Assembly (NCBI GenBank): GCA_002197995.1
Contig: NGZR01000005.1
Location: 4,402,001-4,466,000, forward strand
Length of the DNA: 64,000 nt
Direction: 5' to 3'
Source: Gaeumannomyces sp. JS-464
Taxonomy: Eukaryota > Ascomycota > Sordariomycetes > Magnaporthales > Magnaporthaceae
Positions 49,459 through 64,000 of the stretch are shown here, piece by piece. The position numbers were made by a program, and so were the translations under genes. Position 1 is the stretch's first letter; every line of letters begins with the position of its first letter. The notes under the pieces are model-generated. The model did no database searches, was not told where the DNA came from, and was given only the letters and a program-made list of their open reading frames with translations.

Positions 49459-51182
49459 ATGTCTGTCGTGCCCCTGATCACATTCAAGGCGGGGCAGTGC
49501 GAGATCGATGTCAGTCCAGCTCTTTGCAACCGTGCCCTGGTTGTTATTTGACGCCTCATCCAGTCCAGCCCCCTGTTAGGCCGGCTGGCTGTGTGCCCGA
49601 TGTCCAACTGACAGAACAAACGACAGACGGATAGTGAGCCGCACAAGGTGAAGGCCTTGCCGCAGCAGGGCTATATCTATCTCTACGCCGAGGATGGTAC
49701 GACAAGGCCTACATGCTGCGCTGTCACCCAGTACTGCTCGTTTTGAGTGCTGACAAGTCCTTAGCACTTATCCACTTCTGCTGGCGTCCTCGGACCCAGG
49801 CGATCGACGACGAGCCCCCGCTCGACCTAGTCATGGTCCCCGGCGACGGCCACTTTGTGCCCTATACCAACGCCGACCAGCCGACGTCCAAGACCAACGG
49901 CCGCATCTTTGTGCTCAGGTTCATCTCCTCGTCCACCAGGTACCTCTTTTGGCTCCAGTCCAAGTCGCAGAGCACATCGGGCGACCCGGCCTGGTTTAGC
50001 CCGCGCGACAAGAAGATCGGAGATGTTGTCGACCGCCTGCTGCAGGGTGAAGAGGTGGATGTGACCCGGGAGCTGGCGGCCATCCGCGGCGGCGACAGTC
50101 AACGTGAGGACGAAGACGATGATACCATGGAGGACGTTGGTGGCCCGGGTGCGTCCAATGAGCACCACCACCAAGGCGCAAGCGGTGGCGCTGGCCCGGA
50201 CGCTACGGGAGGCGACGTCCGGCGAGAGGGTGAAGATGCCCGAGAGGGTGGTGCAGATGGCGCAAGAGCGTAGGTTTCCACTCGAGCATTTATTATTTTG
50301 CTTCTTTTTCTGCCATTTCCCGCTTCCATTCTCTGCTGCAATTCCCACCAGGCAGAAAGCCTACCTTACCTGACGGTGTTTCTCCCATGCCTCTCTTTCG
50401 AGACATCATTGGCCCATTTTTACAGGGACTCGGCAAGCTGAGCAGAGACAGCCTTGCCTGGTGCATTGTTGATGTCGCAAAGCGATAGGCTATGCGTTGC
50501 TTTGAATCTCAGTGTGCAAGCCCGCACGCGGCATGAATTGCCTGTACCTCGATTAGTCGATGGCGAATGCTCAATAAGGGCCTTTTCTTTCTTCTTCTTT
50601 TTTCTCTTCTACTTAATCGAGACTAGACCGGCTAACTGGTGCGCTAGTGCAAGCGGAGATGTCCCCGATGCAGCCACCGCTGTGCAGAACTTCCTCAATT
50701 CGCTCAAGGGCGGCTCCGGCATGGGCAACATCCAGCAGCAGAGCCAGGGCAAGGTGTACCCGCTGCTGACCGACCTCCTGGAGCCGTCAACAACAATCCC
50801 CGTGGCTGATTCAGCTGCCGCCGACTACGTAGACAACCTGTTGGACTTACTACCGCCCACGGTCCTCGTTCTCGCCCTGGACGACCAGTTCGAGGGCGAG
50901 CCTACGCCGGCGGCCGCCGCCTCGGCGAAAGCAGTCATGAGCCTCGACCAGAAGAGGAAGCTCCTCAAACATGTTCTCCGCAGCCCTCAATTTCACCAGA
51001 GCCTCTCCAGTCTCTCGGTCGCGCTCAGGGACGGGGGTCTGCCCAGCATCGCCGAGGCACTCGGCATTCGGGTTGAAAACGGCGGCCTCGTTCGCGGCGG
51101 CAGTGTACCCCTGGGCGGGGGCGACGCTATCGAGGCCTTCGTCGAGGGAGTTAAGAAAACGGTCCAGGAGCAGAGACGATGA
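49459..51182 (+). CDS. RPN13: Proteasome ubiquitin receptor Rpn13 / ADRM1 homologue
   Basis: Rpn13 sits on the 19S cap of the 26S proteasome, binds ubiquitin through its N-terminal Pru domain and, in many species, the deubiquitinase Uch37 through a C-terminal DEUBAD domain. Proposed exons are 49459-49509, 49627-49696, 49765-50269 and 50648-51182. They join in frame to 386 residues. Pru landmarks (residues about 1-125) are ITFKAGQCEID, ALPQQGYIYLYAED, HFCWRPR, LDLVMVPGDGHF and YLFWLQSKSQ, then WFSPRDKKIGDVVDRLLQGE. An acidic and Gly-rich linker follows, and then the helical DEUBAD-type region (TAVQNFLNSL, LLPPTVLVLALDDQF, QKRKLLKHVLRSPQF). The third intron is 378 bp and its boundaries are less certain. 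The first donor is GTCAGT. Confidence 0.88.
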
Positions 51183-51393
51183 TGATTGAGGATCGGGGCA
51201 CGTTCGGTGGGCCCTACACAAACAGTGTCGACGCTGTGCACGGGATTTGCCCCCCGCCCGCCAGATCACATGGTCCAGCAATTCCTCCTATTATATCGTA
51301 CATTCGGAAACAAATAATGTAGACGTTCCTGGGCGCCAAAGCAAGAAAAAAGAAGAATATGCTATGATTTTACGCTTCTCCTGTAGGCCCAAG

Positions 51394-52641
51394 CTACTCG
51401 TCGTCCCCGTCAACATCGTCTCCTCTGTCCTTGGACTTCCTGAACTTTTCCTTGCCGGTGGAAAATGACGCCTCGACGGTCCGACCGTCGAAACTGCGCC
51501 CGTGCATGAGCTTGATGCAGGCCTCGGCGGCGGGTCGCTGGCGAAACCTCACACTGACAATGCCCTCGGGTTCCAGGTCGAAGAGCACGATGTTCGTCAC
51601 ATCGCCAAGCTTTTCGCACTCGTCACGGATATCCTCCTTGATGTCGAGCAGAGCCGCGGGGTCGTCCTCGAGCTCCTGGAGCGTGAACATGTGTTTCAGA
51701 ATGACGGCGCGCTCTGCCTTGCGAGATGAGGGGCCCCGGCTTTCGTCAGCGGGCGGCAGGGCTGCGGCAAGGTGTGGGTAAGGGTCGTCGTCGTCCCAGT
51801 CGGCAAGCTTCGCATCCAGCTTCTGGGTCTTCCTGATGATCTTTTGCTTGTCGCCTGAGTTGCGCGGCTGCCTGTTGGCGCCCCCATCCTTGCCGGCCGT
51901 GCCGGCGGCGGCACCAGGCGCCCCGTCTCCGCCCTCTTGCTTCTCGTCGCGCTGGTCGTAGTTTGTCTTCTTGTAGCTCGAGTCGGCTGGCTGCACACGC
52001 ATCCTAGGGGCGGGAGTCCCCGAGCTGGTAAAGCGAAAGTCGGTGTCGTCGAGAAGCATGATGGCCATGTCGACAGACTGGGGCTTAAAAAAAACTATGA
52101 GGACGTCGCCCTTGAAGTTGCCATCGGCGTCGGTGTACATCTTGATGCGCGGGCGGTTTCCGTCGATCTCCTCGGCGATGACGCCGCACTTGCGCGAAAA
52201 GAGCTCGGCGATCTCGTCCAGGGTGGCGTCGGGCGGCAGGCCCGTCACGTACACGGCCGTATTCTGGCGCGGCGCAGGCGGGCCGGCCGAGGCAGCGTGG
52301 CGCTTGGGGCCGCCCCTCCTTCCACCGTTACTATTGGAGACGCCTCCTGCCGCTGTGTCGTCGTGCTTCCTCTTACGGGCGCCACTGGCGGCAGGCCCCG
52401 AGGCGCTGTCGTCAGCCCCGGGCACGGACGCGTAGGCGGCCTGGTGCTCCTCAATCAGGGCATCATCCAGGACGGGGATCCACCGCCTGAGACCGCCGTC
52501 CCACTCGTACTCTGTGCCATCCTCCTGGACCGCGATATACTTGTTGTCGAGCTTGGAGAAGGAAATGCGGTCGTCCGAGTCGAACTCGGCAGGGTTGGTG
52601 GGGAAAGACCAAAACTCGGCGGCTGGCTCGGTGTCGGTCAT
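51394..52641 (-). CDS. Cus2 / Tat-SF1-like U2 snRNP splicing factor
   Basis: Members of this family bind the U2 snRNP protein SF3b1/Hsh155 and help prepare U2 for pre-spliceosome assembly. The gene is one uninterrupted frame of 415 residues. It has an acidic N terminus with a WSFPTNPAEFDSDDRISFSK motif and a short GTEYEWDGGLRRWIP element, as in Tat-SF1. RRM1 is at about residues 128-215 (AVYVTGLPPDATLDEIAELF), followed by a Lys/Gly-rich linker. RRM2 is at about residues 310-400 (VILKHMFTLQELEDDP, then GDVTNIVLFDLEPEGIVSVRF), a UHM-like second RRM. The tail is acidic. The stop codon lies about 210 bp from the Rpn13 stop, so the two genes converge. Confidence 0.9.
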   Translation of the reverse strand: MTDTEPAAEFWSFPTNPAEFDSDDRISFSKLDNKYIAVQEDGTEYEWDGGLRRWIPVLDDALIEEHQAAYASVPGADDSASGPAASGARKRKHDDTAAGGVSNSNGGRRGGPKRHAASAGPPAPRQNTAVYVTGLPPDATLDEIAELFSRKCGVIAEEIDGNRPRIKMYTDADGNFKGDVLIVFFKPQSVDMAIMLLDDTDFRFTSSGTPAPRMRVQPADSSYKKTNYDQRDEKQEGGDGAPGAAAGTAGKDGGANRQPRNSGDKQKIIRKTQKLDAKLADWDDDDPYPHLAAALPPADESRGPSSRKAERAVILKHMFTLQELEDDPAALLDIKEDIRDECEKLGDVTNIVLFDLEPEGIVSVRFRQRPAAEACIKLMHGRSFDGRTVEASFSTGKEKFRKSKDRGDDVDGDDE

Positions 52642-53817
52642 GGCGCGTCGGCGGGTAAAGAAGGTTCTTGGGAGGGGGAGGCGGGAGAAGAGAGTTGGAT
52701 CCAGGACAAAGAAGCTCCTTGCGAAACCAAGGGATGCGTAGCCCAGGTTCCTCCCACCCGGGGGTGAAAGCTAGGTGCCGTGATATGGCTCAGATCTATC
52801 GTAGAGGTATTCTTCGAATCGCTCCGCTCTTGTAAGCTCAAAACTATGTGCTTTCCAACGCTGAATGCTCTGGATCGGATTTCCCAGGCCCACACTTCAT
52901 TCAACTCGATATTTTGGCAGGCAGCGTCGCAGGTCCAAGGTGCCTGCTTGGCGCATTGGCCATTTGACTCTGAAACCTTGCGCGTACTGTGCGCGGAGTA
53001 TCCGAATTGAATCAATGCGCACCGTTGACCCCCACATACCTGGTAGGCACGGCACATACTGAGGCAACGTACGAAAATAACGGCCCACCCCGATGTACCG
53101 ACTGGGCCCCCCATGTCAAAAACCACCCAATCAGGGCCAATTCAATAGAAAAAATCATCCCTGCACCAGAAGATACATCTGCACCGGCCAAAGAGTTGAA
53201 TAACCTTTGAAGGAGGGCAGACAATCCGCCAGGGACCCTGTTGTTGTCAGAGTGACCTATCCCTGGGCCGGAACTTACCCATGCCACCTACGTAGGTAGC
53301 ACTGGGTTCGACCCGACCCATATTTCTCCCGGGGGGGGGGTTTTGACTTGCCTGGAGGATTAGGAAAATTGAAACATCATCTCTGGTTTTCGTCAAAAGA
53401 AGACGCAAAAGGTAGGATAAAAAAGCTGGAGCACCTTGTCAGGAAGACGCACAGCGGAACAGCAAACAGAAGAAAATAGAACCCGTAATACTTGCAGTGG
53501 AAATCGTGACCGGGCGAAGGCCGTATTAAACCAATTTAAAAATGGAGCGGTAAGGAAAGATAAATAAAGAAGATGGAAATAATAAGAAAGTAATAAGAAA
53601 AAGAAAAGGAGTGATGGAATTACACCCACAGATACGAAGCCCTCGCAAAGTACACAGTTGTACGTGCGCAGTCGAAAGGTTCATCGTCGAATGGTCTCGC
53701 TCAACGCTCTGCACACGTACACTACAAGGCATGATGAAAGCTCGCCCATCTAAGAGAAAGATGTCGGGGTGAAAGGAGATGCGAGGCGAGCTGCTCTAGG
53801 AATCACAACAAGATAAT
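52642..53817. other. Intergenic region, no gene seen
   Basis: It contains a 10-G run at 53331-53340 and an AT-richer stretch around 53540-53630. The longest frame (162 codons, minus strand, 52638-53126) has no motif and overlaps the 5' side of the Cus2-like gene, so it was not accepted. Confidence 0.5.
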
Positions 53818-54897
53818 CTATGGGTCCCTTATGAGCTTCAGTTCGACCTTCTCGGCCGTTGTGTACCAAATGGCGGCCTCAATGATCTTGCACACAATCC
53901 GAAGATCGTTCTCGTCTGGAGCGACAAAGTCAAGGCCGATAAAGTTAGAGCAACTGAGTATTTATACAAGGGGCAAAGAAGCAGAACCAAAAGGCATTGC
54001 GATAAACAATGTGCTTACCTCGCGGTGCGTACTTTGTTGGATCAAACAAAAGTAGGCAGGGAGGCAGAGTCAGTGGTGTTGGAGATCCGGGGTCTATCGA
54101 GTATCCCAACTCACTATCATCATAAAAGTGTCTGGGAGCGGTGACTGGACCCAGCCCTTGAAGCCCAGGGGGTGTCGTTGGCCCCATCCCCGTTGGATCA
54201 CCTCTTTGATGTCGTCCGGGTGGAGGTTCATGTGCATAGATTTGTCCGAGTTGTGCACGTGAGCAATCTCGCCATTGCCACAGACATTGACGGGGTGCCT
54301 GGCAAACAGCGCAAACCCGTGCTTCTCGAGGCTCGACGTCCCAACGCCGAGCTTGTCCGGGTACTTAGTGCTAAGGCTCTGTATGGATGCCTTGAGCAGC
54401 TCGCAGAGCTGCCCGCTACCCCACTGGTCCAGTTGCCTCTGCGGCGCCAGGCCGGCGACGGCGGGACGCGGGCCTGGCCGGAACGACAGGGGCTGCTCTT
54501 GCAGGATGCCGATAGTCGGCAACTTATTGGGGCTGGCCGTTGGTGGGGTGAAGGGGTCCCGGAGGGCAAAAATGCGGTACCACGCCAGGCGTGCGTAGCC
54601 AGTTGGTGTCGGGGGAGTGCCGCCAGGGCCCAGCTTGAGGAAATTCTTGTAGTCATTCCGAATTAGCAGCAGAATAGGCATGCTGACCAGCATACAAGCA
54701 AACGTGCGCTGCTCGATCGTATGCATGCCGAGGACGAGCACCACCGTTACGGCCAGCAAGGCCGGCGCGTCGAGGGTGATGGAGAAGGGGTCCTGCCGGA
54801 TAACCATGTTGATTCCAAGCCCGTCTTCCTGTGATTCGTTGCCGTGGGTGGCCGGGCGCGGCGGAGAGGGTAGCATGACCGGCGACTGTTCGGCCAT
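53818..54897 (-). CDS. Luciferase-domain (DUF5519) membrane protein
   Basis: This is a predicted integral membrane protein of 297 residues. It has two hydrophobic segments (about residues 44-58 and 66-80), a Pro-rich loop, and a C-terminal luciferase-like/DUF5519 domain with CGNGEIAHVHNSDKSMHMNL and IQRGWGQRHPLG. The His-rich HVHNSDKSMHM stretch is the conserved core of this family. Its biochemical role in fungi is not established. Exons are 54115-54897, 54019-54031 and 53818-53915. The middle exon is only 13 nt, but it has a correct AG before and GT after and restores YAPRDENDL, the expected family sequence. Introns are 83 and 103 bp. A TTG upstream at 54921 would extend the frame, but the ATG at 54897 is preferred. 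Confidence 0.85.
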
Positions 54898-56221
54898 GCC
54901 GACTTTACTTCCTACGAGCAAAGATGTCGATGTGCTGGACCATGAAGAGAACAGACGGGTGCTGCCGAGAGAGGTGTCGCCCTGAACGTTCGCTCGTTGT
55001 GTGGACCTGGTACTTCAGCGGCTCGACTTTTTTTTTTGGTGTATTTTTGTGTATAGTCGTTCGGCTCCCTGGAGTATATCCCAATGGTGATATACTGCAG
55101 TTGGCAAACAGCGGCTTCTCGTCCAGATACCCAGGCATACAAAGTCGAAGGTGAAAGCTTAAAGGGAACAACACAAAGACTGAGTGCAATTCGAACGATT
55201 CAAACCGCGGCTAGCCATGTTTATACGCATGGAGGCGCGCTATAGCGGGACAGGTCTTGGCCAGGTCGCTGCACGTTGCGGCTGTCGTACCAACAGCGGC
55301 GTGGGAAGGCTGGACGCAAATGGCCGCTGTGCTGGCACGCTCCATTTCCGTCCCACTTGGGCACCAGTCGTGGAAGCAGGTAGCCGTGCCATGTTCGGAC
55401 GAGAGATGACCGCTGCGCTCTCCTCAAACAGTCACGCGCTCCTGCTCCTGGTCGGCGGAAGTGGTGGCCAGCAGCCAGTGATGCAGCAGAGGGCAGGCGG
55501 AGACGCTCTGGGACCAGAACAGGGGGAACCAGGGTCGCGGACGTCGGCGAAGAGGGGAGCACGAGACGCTGGAGGCTTCCTGGGGCGAAGTCTCTCTCCA
55601 CAAAGGGCGATAGCGCTTGCGATCAGCAGACATGCGGACATGACACCAGCTTGCTGCTGCTAAACCCTTCCCCGCCGGACCGGCGTCTCCGAGGTCATCG
55701 TGAATGGAGCAATAATTGTTTTTCTTCCTGCACCGGCCCTGGTCGGCATAGGGGTGATGGTGCAGGTACCTCATTGGACATCCCCACAGTGTCTCGGGAA
55801 CAGGCGCTAGGAGGAGCAGCCCCGTCGGGTGGCTCTGACGCATTGTTGCTCGGTCAACCAACCGACGAGCCAAGCTCACGTCAAAATATCAAAATATGCA
55901 CTGCGACCGAAAATTAAAGACGAGATGCAGAATTCAAAACCGTGCAACCCTTTGACCGTTCCACCCACTTTCCAAGTCAAACTCGGCCGCTTCATACCAC
56001 CTATATTATCCGGCTAGATTATCTAGCTAGGCATAGGCCGCGCCGCCAACATCCTTATAAACCGGCACATCTGACGCCCCTCCTCCCTTCTCGCCTAGCT
56101 ACGGGTATCGGGGCCAACAAGCAGGAGTCGGTCGCTAGTATCGGGCATCCTGCCTGGCCTCTGCTGCCCGGCTAGCCATAGCAACCCACACAGCCGCGGC
56201 AGGGCTGCTGGAGCACGCCGC
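54898..56221. other. Divergent intergenic region, no gene seen
   Basis: This is 1.3 kb between the divergent DUF5519 and DUF3405 genes. A 159-codon plus-strand frame at 55184-55663 overlaps frames of similar length on the other strand and has no domain. No gene is supported. Confidence 0.5.
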
Positions 56222-58916
56222 ATGGCAACCTTTCCCTTTCGCCTTCTGAGGTGGCGGAATCCTCGGAAGGCTACACTTCCGGTCTACGAGCAACTACCAT
56301 CACCATCACCAACCAAGGAGAAATTTCATGCCGACCCGCTGTCAGACCGAGACAGTGACGATGATGACGACGATATCAGCAGCGACGAGGACGACGTGAG
56401 CGACGATGATCTCGAAGGAGACTACTCGGACGCATCTACGCCCAGCGCTGCCGGATCCAGGCAGTCGTCAGGCTCGTACTCGTCAGCAACACGCATGCTG
56501 CCCAGGAGGCCAACATTCCGCGCCATGCCCCGACGACCCACCCGCTCTCCGTTCTACCGCCTACCCAACAGGATAGTACGCTATCTTTGTGCCGGCATGA
56601 TGATTGGTATCCTGCTCTTAATCTTCACTCTGGTCCGCGCCAGCCAGCTCGAGAACAGAAGGCTGGCCGAGGGCAAGCTGCCGAAGCCCAAGGCCGCCCC
56701 GCCTGCCTGGGAATCGTATCCTTTCCTAACCAGATACTACGGCGGCGTCCGCTCTCTGGTCCCCCTTGCCGACAACAACCCCGAATACCCCCGCCTGGAG
56801 GACGAGGCGGTGAACAGGTCGTCGGCCGATCCTTCGCTGCCCCCGCCACGCGAGGGCGCCAAGGCTGCGCCCGCAGACGGAAGCCTTCCTGAGAGTAAGG
56901 TGTTCGACACCCAGTACCCTTCATCGATCTTCGCCAAGCATCAGCAGATTGCCGAGTGCTTCCTCGACGCCGAGGGAACCGTCAAGGTGCCCCCCGTCCG
57001 CTATTTTGACGGCCGGCCCAGTGGATTTCCGGACCACATTATGGGATCCTACGAGCTTCTGTCCCTCCCCGAGGACATTTGCTTCGACCGTTATGGCCGC
57101 TACGGCCCGTATGGGTTTGGCTATTCCACTCGCAACGGCGGCCTGGGTATCGGCGAGCATGGTGACAGTGAGGGTGCCCAGGACGTCTGGGCGTCGTCAC
57201 GGCAGGTCGACTTCCGCTCGGTCAACTGGGCCGACGCCCAGCGCCGCTGCTATGAAGCAAACTCTGCTCGTTTCAAGCCGTTCGAGTCAAAGGCCGCGCC
57301 TCCCCGTGGCTTCTACGTCGGCCAGCGCCCCGATGACAAGAAGAGCCGGCGCCGCCGTGGCGGAGGCTTGGCCCCCAGGAAAGAGACCGCCGCCGCCGCC
57401 GCCGCCCGCCGCCGTCGTCGGGCACACAGTCGGAGCATTCAAACTCGACTACAAAGTCCCCGACGGCAGCCCAGCAACAGCATGGGCGAGAGTCTAGGAC
57501 AGCGGTTGTCATCCGATGCTGGGATGAGTATCTGTTCAAGGAGGAGGACAAGATGAACCTGCGGTCCCTCATCACGGAACTATCTCTTGCATCCGGGGGT
57601 CGCTATGATGTTCATCTCCTGGTTCAGGTGCGCAACGACGTGGCGCATCCCATCTGGGCTAATGATGAGGCGTACCGTGTTAGGATCGAGGCCACGATCC
57701 CGGAGGAGTTCCGGGGCCTAGTGACGCTCTGGACTGAGACGCAGATGCTCTCGGTCTACCATGGTATCCCCGACCTATTCACCAGGGGCCCTGAGCATCC
57801 CGTGCATGGCGCCTACCGCGGCCTGCAAATGGCCATGCAATACTTTGCCCACACGCACCCCGAGTACGACTTCTTCTGGCAGTGGGAGATGGACATCCGC
57901 TACACAGGACATCATTATGACCTGTTCTCCCGCCTGGAGCAGTGGGCGTCGCAGCAGCCGAGGAAGGGCATGTGGGAACGCAACGCGCGCTTCTACATGC
58001 CTTCGGTACACGGAACCTGGGACGACTTTAGGCAAATGGCCCGTGTGCAAACCGAGATGGGCACGACTGGGGCGGACAACATATGGAGCGGGCTGGGTGG
58101 CAAGGGGCCCGGCGGCAAGGAGGCCATTCATGGGGAACAGAGCGTTTGGGGCCCGAGGCGCGCCGAGGACCCTAGCGACTGGCTCGAGGAAGAGAACGAC
58201 CCGGAACCGCCCACGACGGCCGAGCGGGACAAGTACAAGTGGGGAGTGGGCGAGGAGGCAGACTTGATCACGCTCTCGCCCCATCTTCGACCCAGAGGGC
58301 ACGACGTGGCTGCTGGCCGACGACATTGCCGGCTACAACGAGACGGACGGCAAGGGCAAGCCGCCGCGCAGAGCGGCTATCATATCGGCCGCGCGCATGT
58401 CGAGGAGACTACTGCTCACCATGCACCGCGAGACGGCGTTCAAGAAGCACCACGCTTTCCCCGAGATGTGGCCGGCGACCGTGGCGCTCCACCACGGCTA
58501 CAAGGCCGTCTATGCACCCCACCCCCTCTTTGTGGATCGCCGACGGAGGCTGATGGCACGCCTGTTCAACGGCGGCCGCAACGGGCTCGGGCGGCTCGCG
58601 CACCTCGGTCTTTGGCCAGCGCGAGCACAACTTCAAGGGCATGTCATGGTTCTACAACTCGGGCTTTGGGCCGAACCTGTACAGGCGCTGGCTCGGTCTC
58701 CAGGTCAACAACGACGGGGGTCCCTCGTTCGAAACGAGCAAGGACGAGCAAAGGGACGACAGTGGCACCGTCGGCCAGATGCGAGGCGGAGAGGGTCGCA
58801 TGTGCCTGCCGCCAATGCTACTCCATCCCATCAAGGACGTTGATCTTCCAGTTGACCGAAACCTGGACGAGACCTTTGATGGTCATGGCGTGTCCGGAAC
58901 GGACCCGACACTTTGA
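56222..58916 (+). CDS. DUF3405 type II membrane protein (Golgi-like), frame breaks
   Basis: The N-terminal part has a short basic head, a strongly acidic stretch (about residues 41-70) and one transmembrane helix at about residues 119-139 (a signal anchor, so type II topology). It is followed by a large lumenal domain with DUF3405 landmarks: AVVIRCWDEYLFKEEDK, VHLLVQVRNDVAHPIW, EYDFFWQWEMDIRYTGHHYD, RKGMWERNARFYMP, YNSGFG and CLPPMLLHPIKDV. Relatives are described as glycosyltransferase-like; the reaction is unknown. At least three single-base breaks are needed to follow the domain: one base missing at about 57330-57400, one C too many at about 58276-58282 (CCCC), and a shift at about 58580-58590 in a G-rich stretch. 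Without them no single frame encodes the protein. I regard it as a real gene with sequence errors, or less likely a decaying one. Confidence 0.75.
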
Positions 58917-59679
58917 GTCACTGAGAGGCATTTGGTTGGTTTAGCAAGATATTGACCTGCAGCGGGCGAGCAAGGTTTTTCTTTTATTTTTCTTTTTTTG
59001 CATTTTTATCTATGGACCGGTTTCCCCTTTCTGCAGGACTAAACGCCCCGTTCATTGCGCCTATTTAGCAAGGGGAAAAGAGTCCGTTACGAGCTGCATG
59101 GCGTTATATATGGATGGGATTACTGCCATTTGTTATTTCAAACTGTATGGGATTTCTTATATGACGAAATGTGTCGAGAAAGTGACGGTTCCTTCCGTAC
59201 CAGAGTTGTCCATTTATAGATGCAATACTGTTGATTAACGTCCTCGTGGCATACTTTCAGAACCAACCTCTCGCATGGTGATGATGGCCGCACGAGGTTC
59301 GGAAACCAGACGAGATCGGACACCACTAATGCAAGAAAGGAGAAGTATCAAATTGGGGGGGGGGGGGGGGGGGGGGGTTAAACCGTCGGTTACTTTACAC
59401 AAGAAACGAAAGACCTAAACGGCCGTTGCAAAACTATTGGAATGACTGTATATATACACATAATCACCACTAGCCAAACAACCCTGGCTCCCTCCAACAT
59501 GTTTGAGTTGTTTATCTTTCAGAGTCTGTGCCCTAGACCCCTACTTCCCCTTTGACAACAGTCCTACCGGTTGTGGACCGCAAACACAGAGACTAAATAT
59601 CTCCAACTAGGCTCTGTAGATGTCTGTTCTGATAGTACACTTCACGAAAGCAAGCACCCAAGCCCCAACACATGTCATC
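58917..59679. other. Convergent intergenic region with a 23-G run
   Basis: This lies between the facing 3' ends of DUF3405 and EMP24. A T/C-rich tract is found at 58975-59000 and a run of 23 G at 59355-59377. No gene or ncRNA was identified. Confidence 0.6.
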
Positions 59680-60416
59680 CTATACCACTCGCTTGACCTC
59701 GAAAAACCTCCGTAGCCACCAGACCTGGAAGATGGACTCGCCAATGACGACGCCGATGACGAACAGGTTCCACCACTTGACACGGCTGTTTGTGCTCTCG
59801 GCGGTGTTGCGGTGGGTGCGCTCGCGCACGACAATGTAGCTCTGCTCATCCTTGACCTGGGCCAGCAGCTCCGAGAGCTGGCGGACGGCGGCCTCGAGAG
59901 GGTCGTGGGGTGGTCGGACTCCGAGACGTAGACGATGCCGTGCACGTTGAACGAGACCTCCTTGCTGGTGGCGCCCCAGTGCTCGTTGCCGAAGCAGTAC
60001 GTGTACTGGCCGTCGTGGTGGGCCGTGAAGGAGAAGTCGCCGTTGGACGTGGACTTCTCAAACGTCTCGTACTGGCCGGTAGGGTTTGTGATCTGGTGAC
60101 GGATGGGCACGGCGGCCGTCAGTGTTAGCGCGGGGGCGGTGCACAGGGGATAGCGGCGGCCCGCCTCGCAGGGGAGGGGGCAGCAGGCAGATGGACGGAA
60201 CGGGGGAGGGCATCATACCCAGAAGTCGATGTCGAGATTCCCGGCACTGCCGAACTCCCTGTCGCCGACCTGGAAGGTGACGGTCATCTTGTCGTCCTTG
60301 TGGAGCTGCTCGTGGAAGCACTCGCGACCGTGGGCTGGGAGCGCAATGTTGTGCGCAGCAGCGGCGTGGAGCAGGCCGGCCGCAACAAGCAGGCCGGGGA
60401 TCGAGAAGAGCCTCAT
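59680..60416 (-). CDS. EMP24: p24-family cargo receptor EMP24 (p24 beta)
   Basis: This is a type I membrane protein cycling between ER and Golgi in COPII and COPI vesicles, a cargo adaptor for GPI-anchored and other proteins. Exon 1 (60219-60416) encodes a signal peptide (about residues 1-21), then HNIALPAHGRECFHEQL and VTFQVGDREFGSAGNLDIDFW of the GOLD domain. After a 126-bp intron (60093-60218), exon 2 (59680-60092) continues with ITNPTGQYETFEKSTSNGDF and HWGATSKEVSFNVHG. A coiled-coil with SELLAQVKDEQSYIVVRER comes next, then a transmembrane helix and the cytosolic tail RRFFEVKRVV, close to that of animal TMED2. One C is missing from a C run at about 59905-59912, between VYVSESDHP and DPLEA. 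Corrected length is 203 residues, normal for the family. Confidence 0.9.
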
Positions 60417-63727
<3,311 letters not shown>

Positions 63728-64000
63728 AGAAGAAAGCAGAGCTCGGAACCCTTCCTCCTCCTCTCCCACAGTCGCCTCCCTGAGGCTCGGTTGTAACTCG
63801 CCAAGTATCCGTCATACCAATCGAATAGTTCTCCCCACTTCAGCGTTAAACCCAACCGCATTGTGGCCAGCGGTGGTCCTTTAGGACGCGCACCGAGGCA
63901 AGCAAATGCCATGACTCCCAATTCGTCTTTTTTTTTTTTTTTTTTTTTTTTTTAATCAAGCGCCCTCTCTTCATATGCTCGGGAAAGTCTTGTCACCTTT
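63728..64000. other. ARF1 3' flank with T run
   Basis: This is untranslated or intergenic sequence after the ARF1 stop. A run of 26 T lies at 63928-63953. No other feature is visible before the window ends. Confidence 0.6.

Noticed and set aside
49713..50273. Single-exon gene starting at 49713
   Set aside because: The frame belongs to Rpn13 exon 3. The upstream part is an intron, and exons 1-2 supply the Pru domain start.
55184..55663. 159-codon ORF on the plus strand
   Set aside because: No motif, and minus-strand frames of similar length overlap it. GC-rich intergenic DNA often gives such frames.

Overview
The window looks like part of a filamentous ascomycete (Pezizomycotina) chromosome, probably a Sordariomycete. 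That class is inferred from protein resemblance and from repeat-induced point mutation (RIP); the species cannot be named from this sequence. It falls into two contrasting compartments that meet at about 39,060. Bases 1 to about 39,060 are an AT-rich graveyard of nested transposable elements. The rest is a GC-rich gene block with short GT-AG introns.

TE compartment: CpA and TpG dinucleotides are strongly depleted, TpA is enriched and CpG survives, the classic RIP signature. All coding frames are riddled with stops, yet families can still be read. There are four copies of one Tad-like LINE: an edge fragment at 1-95, a 5'-truncated copy at 802-4031, a near full-length copy at 10193-25189 interrupted by a copia element, and a near full-length copy at 29320-37905 interrupted by a GC-rich insertion. 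There is one complete Ty1/copia element with LTRs and target site duplication (15988-23464). Two different Ty3/gypsy elements are present: one chromodomain type, split at 801/4032, and one split at 10192/25204. Target site duplications give the nesting order. The youngest insertion, 29780-31122, is GC-rich, barely RIPed and full of perfect short hairpins. It is the least explained object in the window. An AT-rich repeat family, found as a head-to-head pair near 28 kb and again at 38.6-38.9 kb, is also unidentified.

Gene compartment, left to right: gluconokinase (-), dipeptidyl peptidase III (+), ribosomal protein eL6 (-), proteasome ubiquitin receptor Rpn13/ADRM1 (+), Cus2/Tat-SF1-like splicing factor (-), a two-TM luciferase-domain (DUF5519) protein with a 13-nt microexon (-), a DUF3405 type II membrane protein (+), the p24 cargo receptor EMP24 (-), and ARF1 (+). 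These are housekeeping functions in sugar phosphorylation, peptide and protein turnover, translation, splicing and ER-Golgi traffic. There is no sign of a co-regulated cluster, although EMP24 and ARF1 are neighbours that both serve COPI/COPII transport.

Five of the nine genes carry one or more single-base frame breaks, often in short G or C runs, inside otherwise well-conserved proteins. This pattern is more easily explained by base-level assembly errors than by gene death, but it cannot be settled from the sequence alone.
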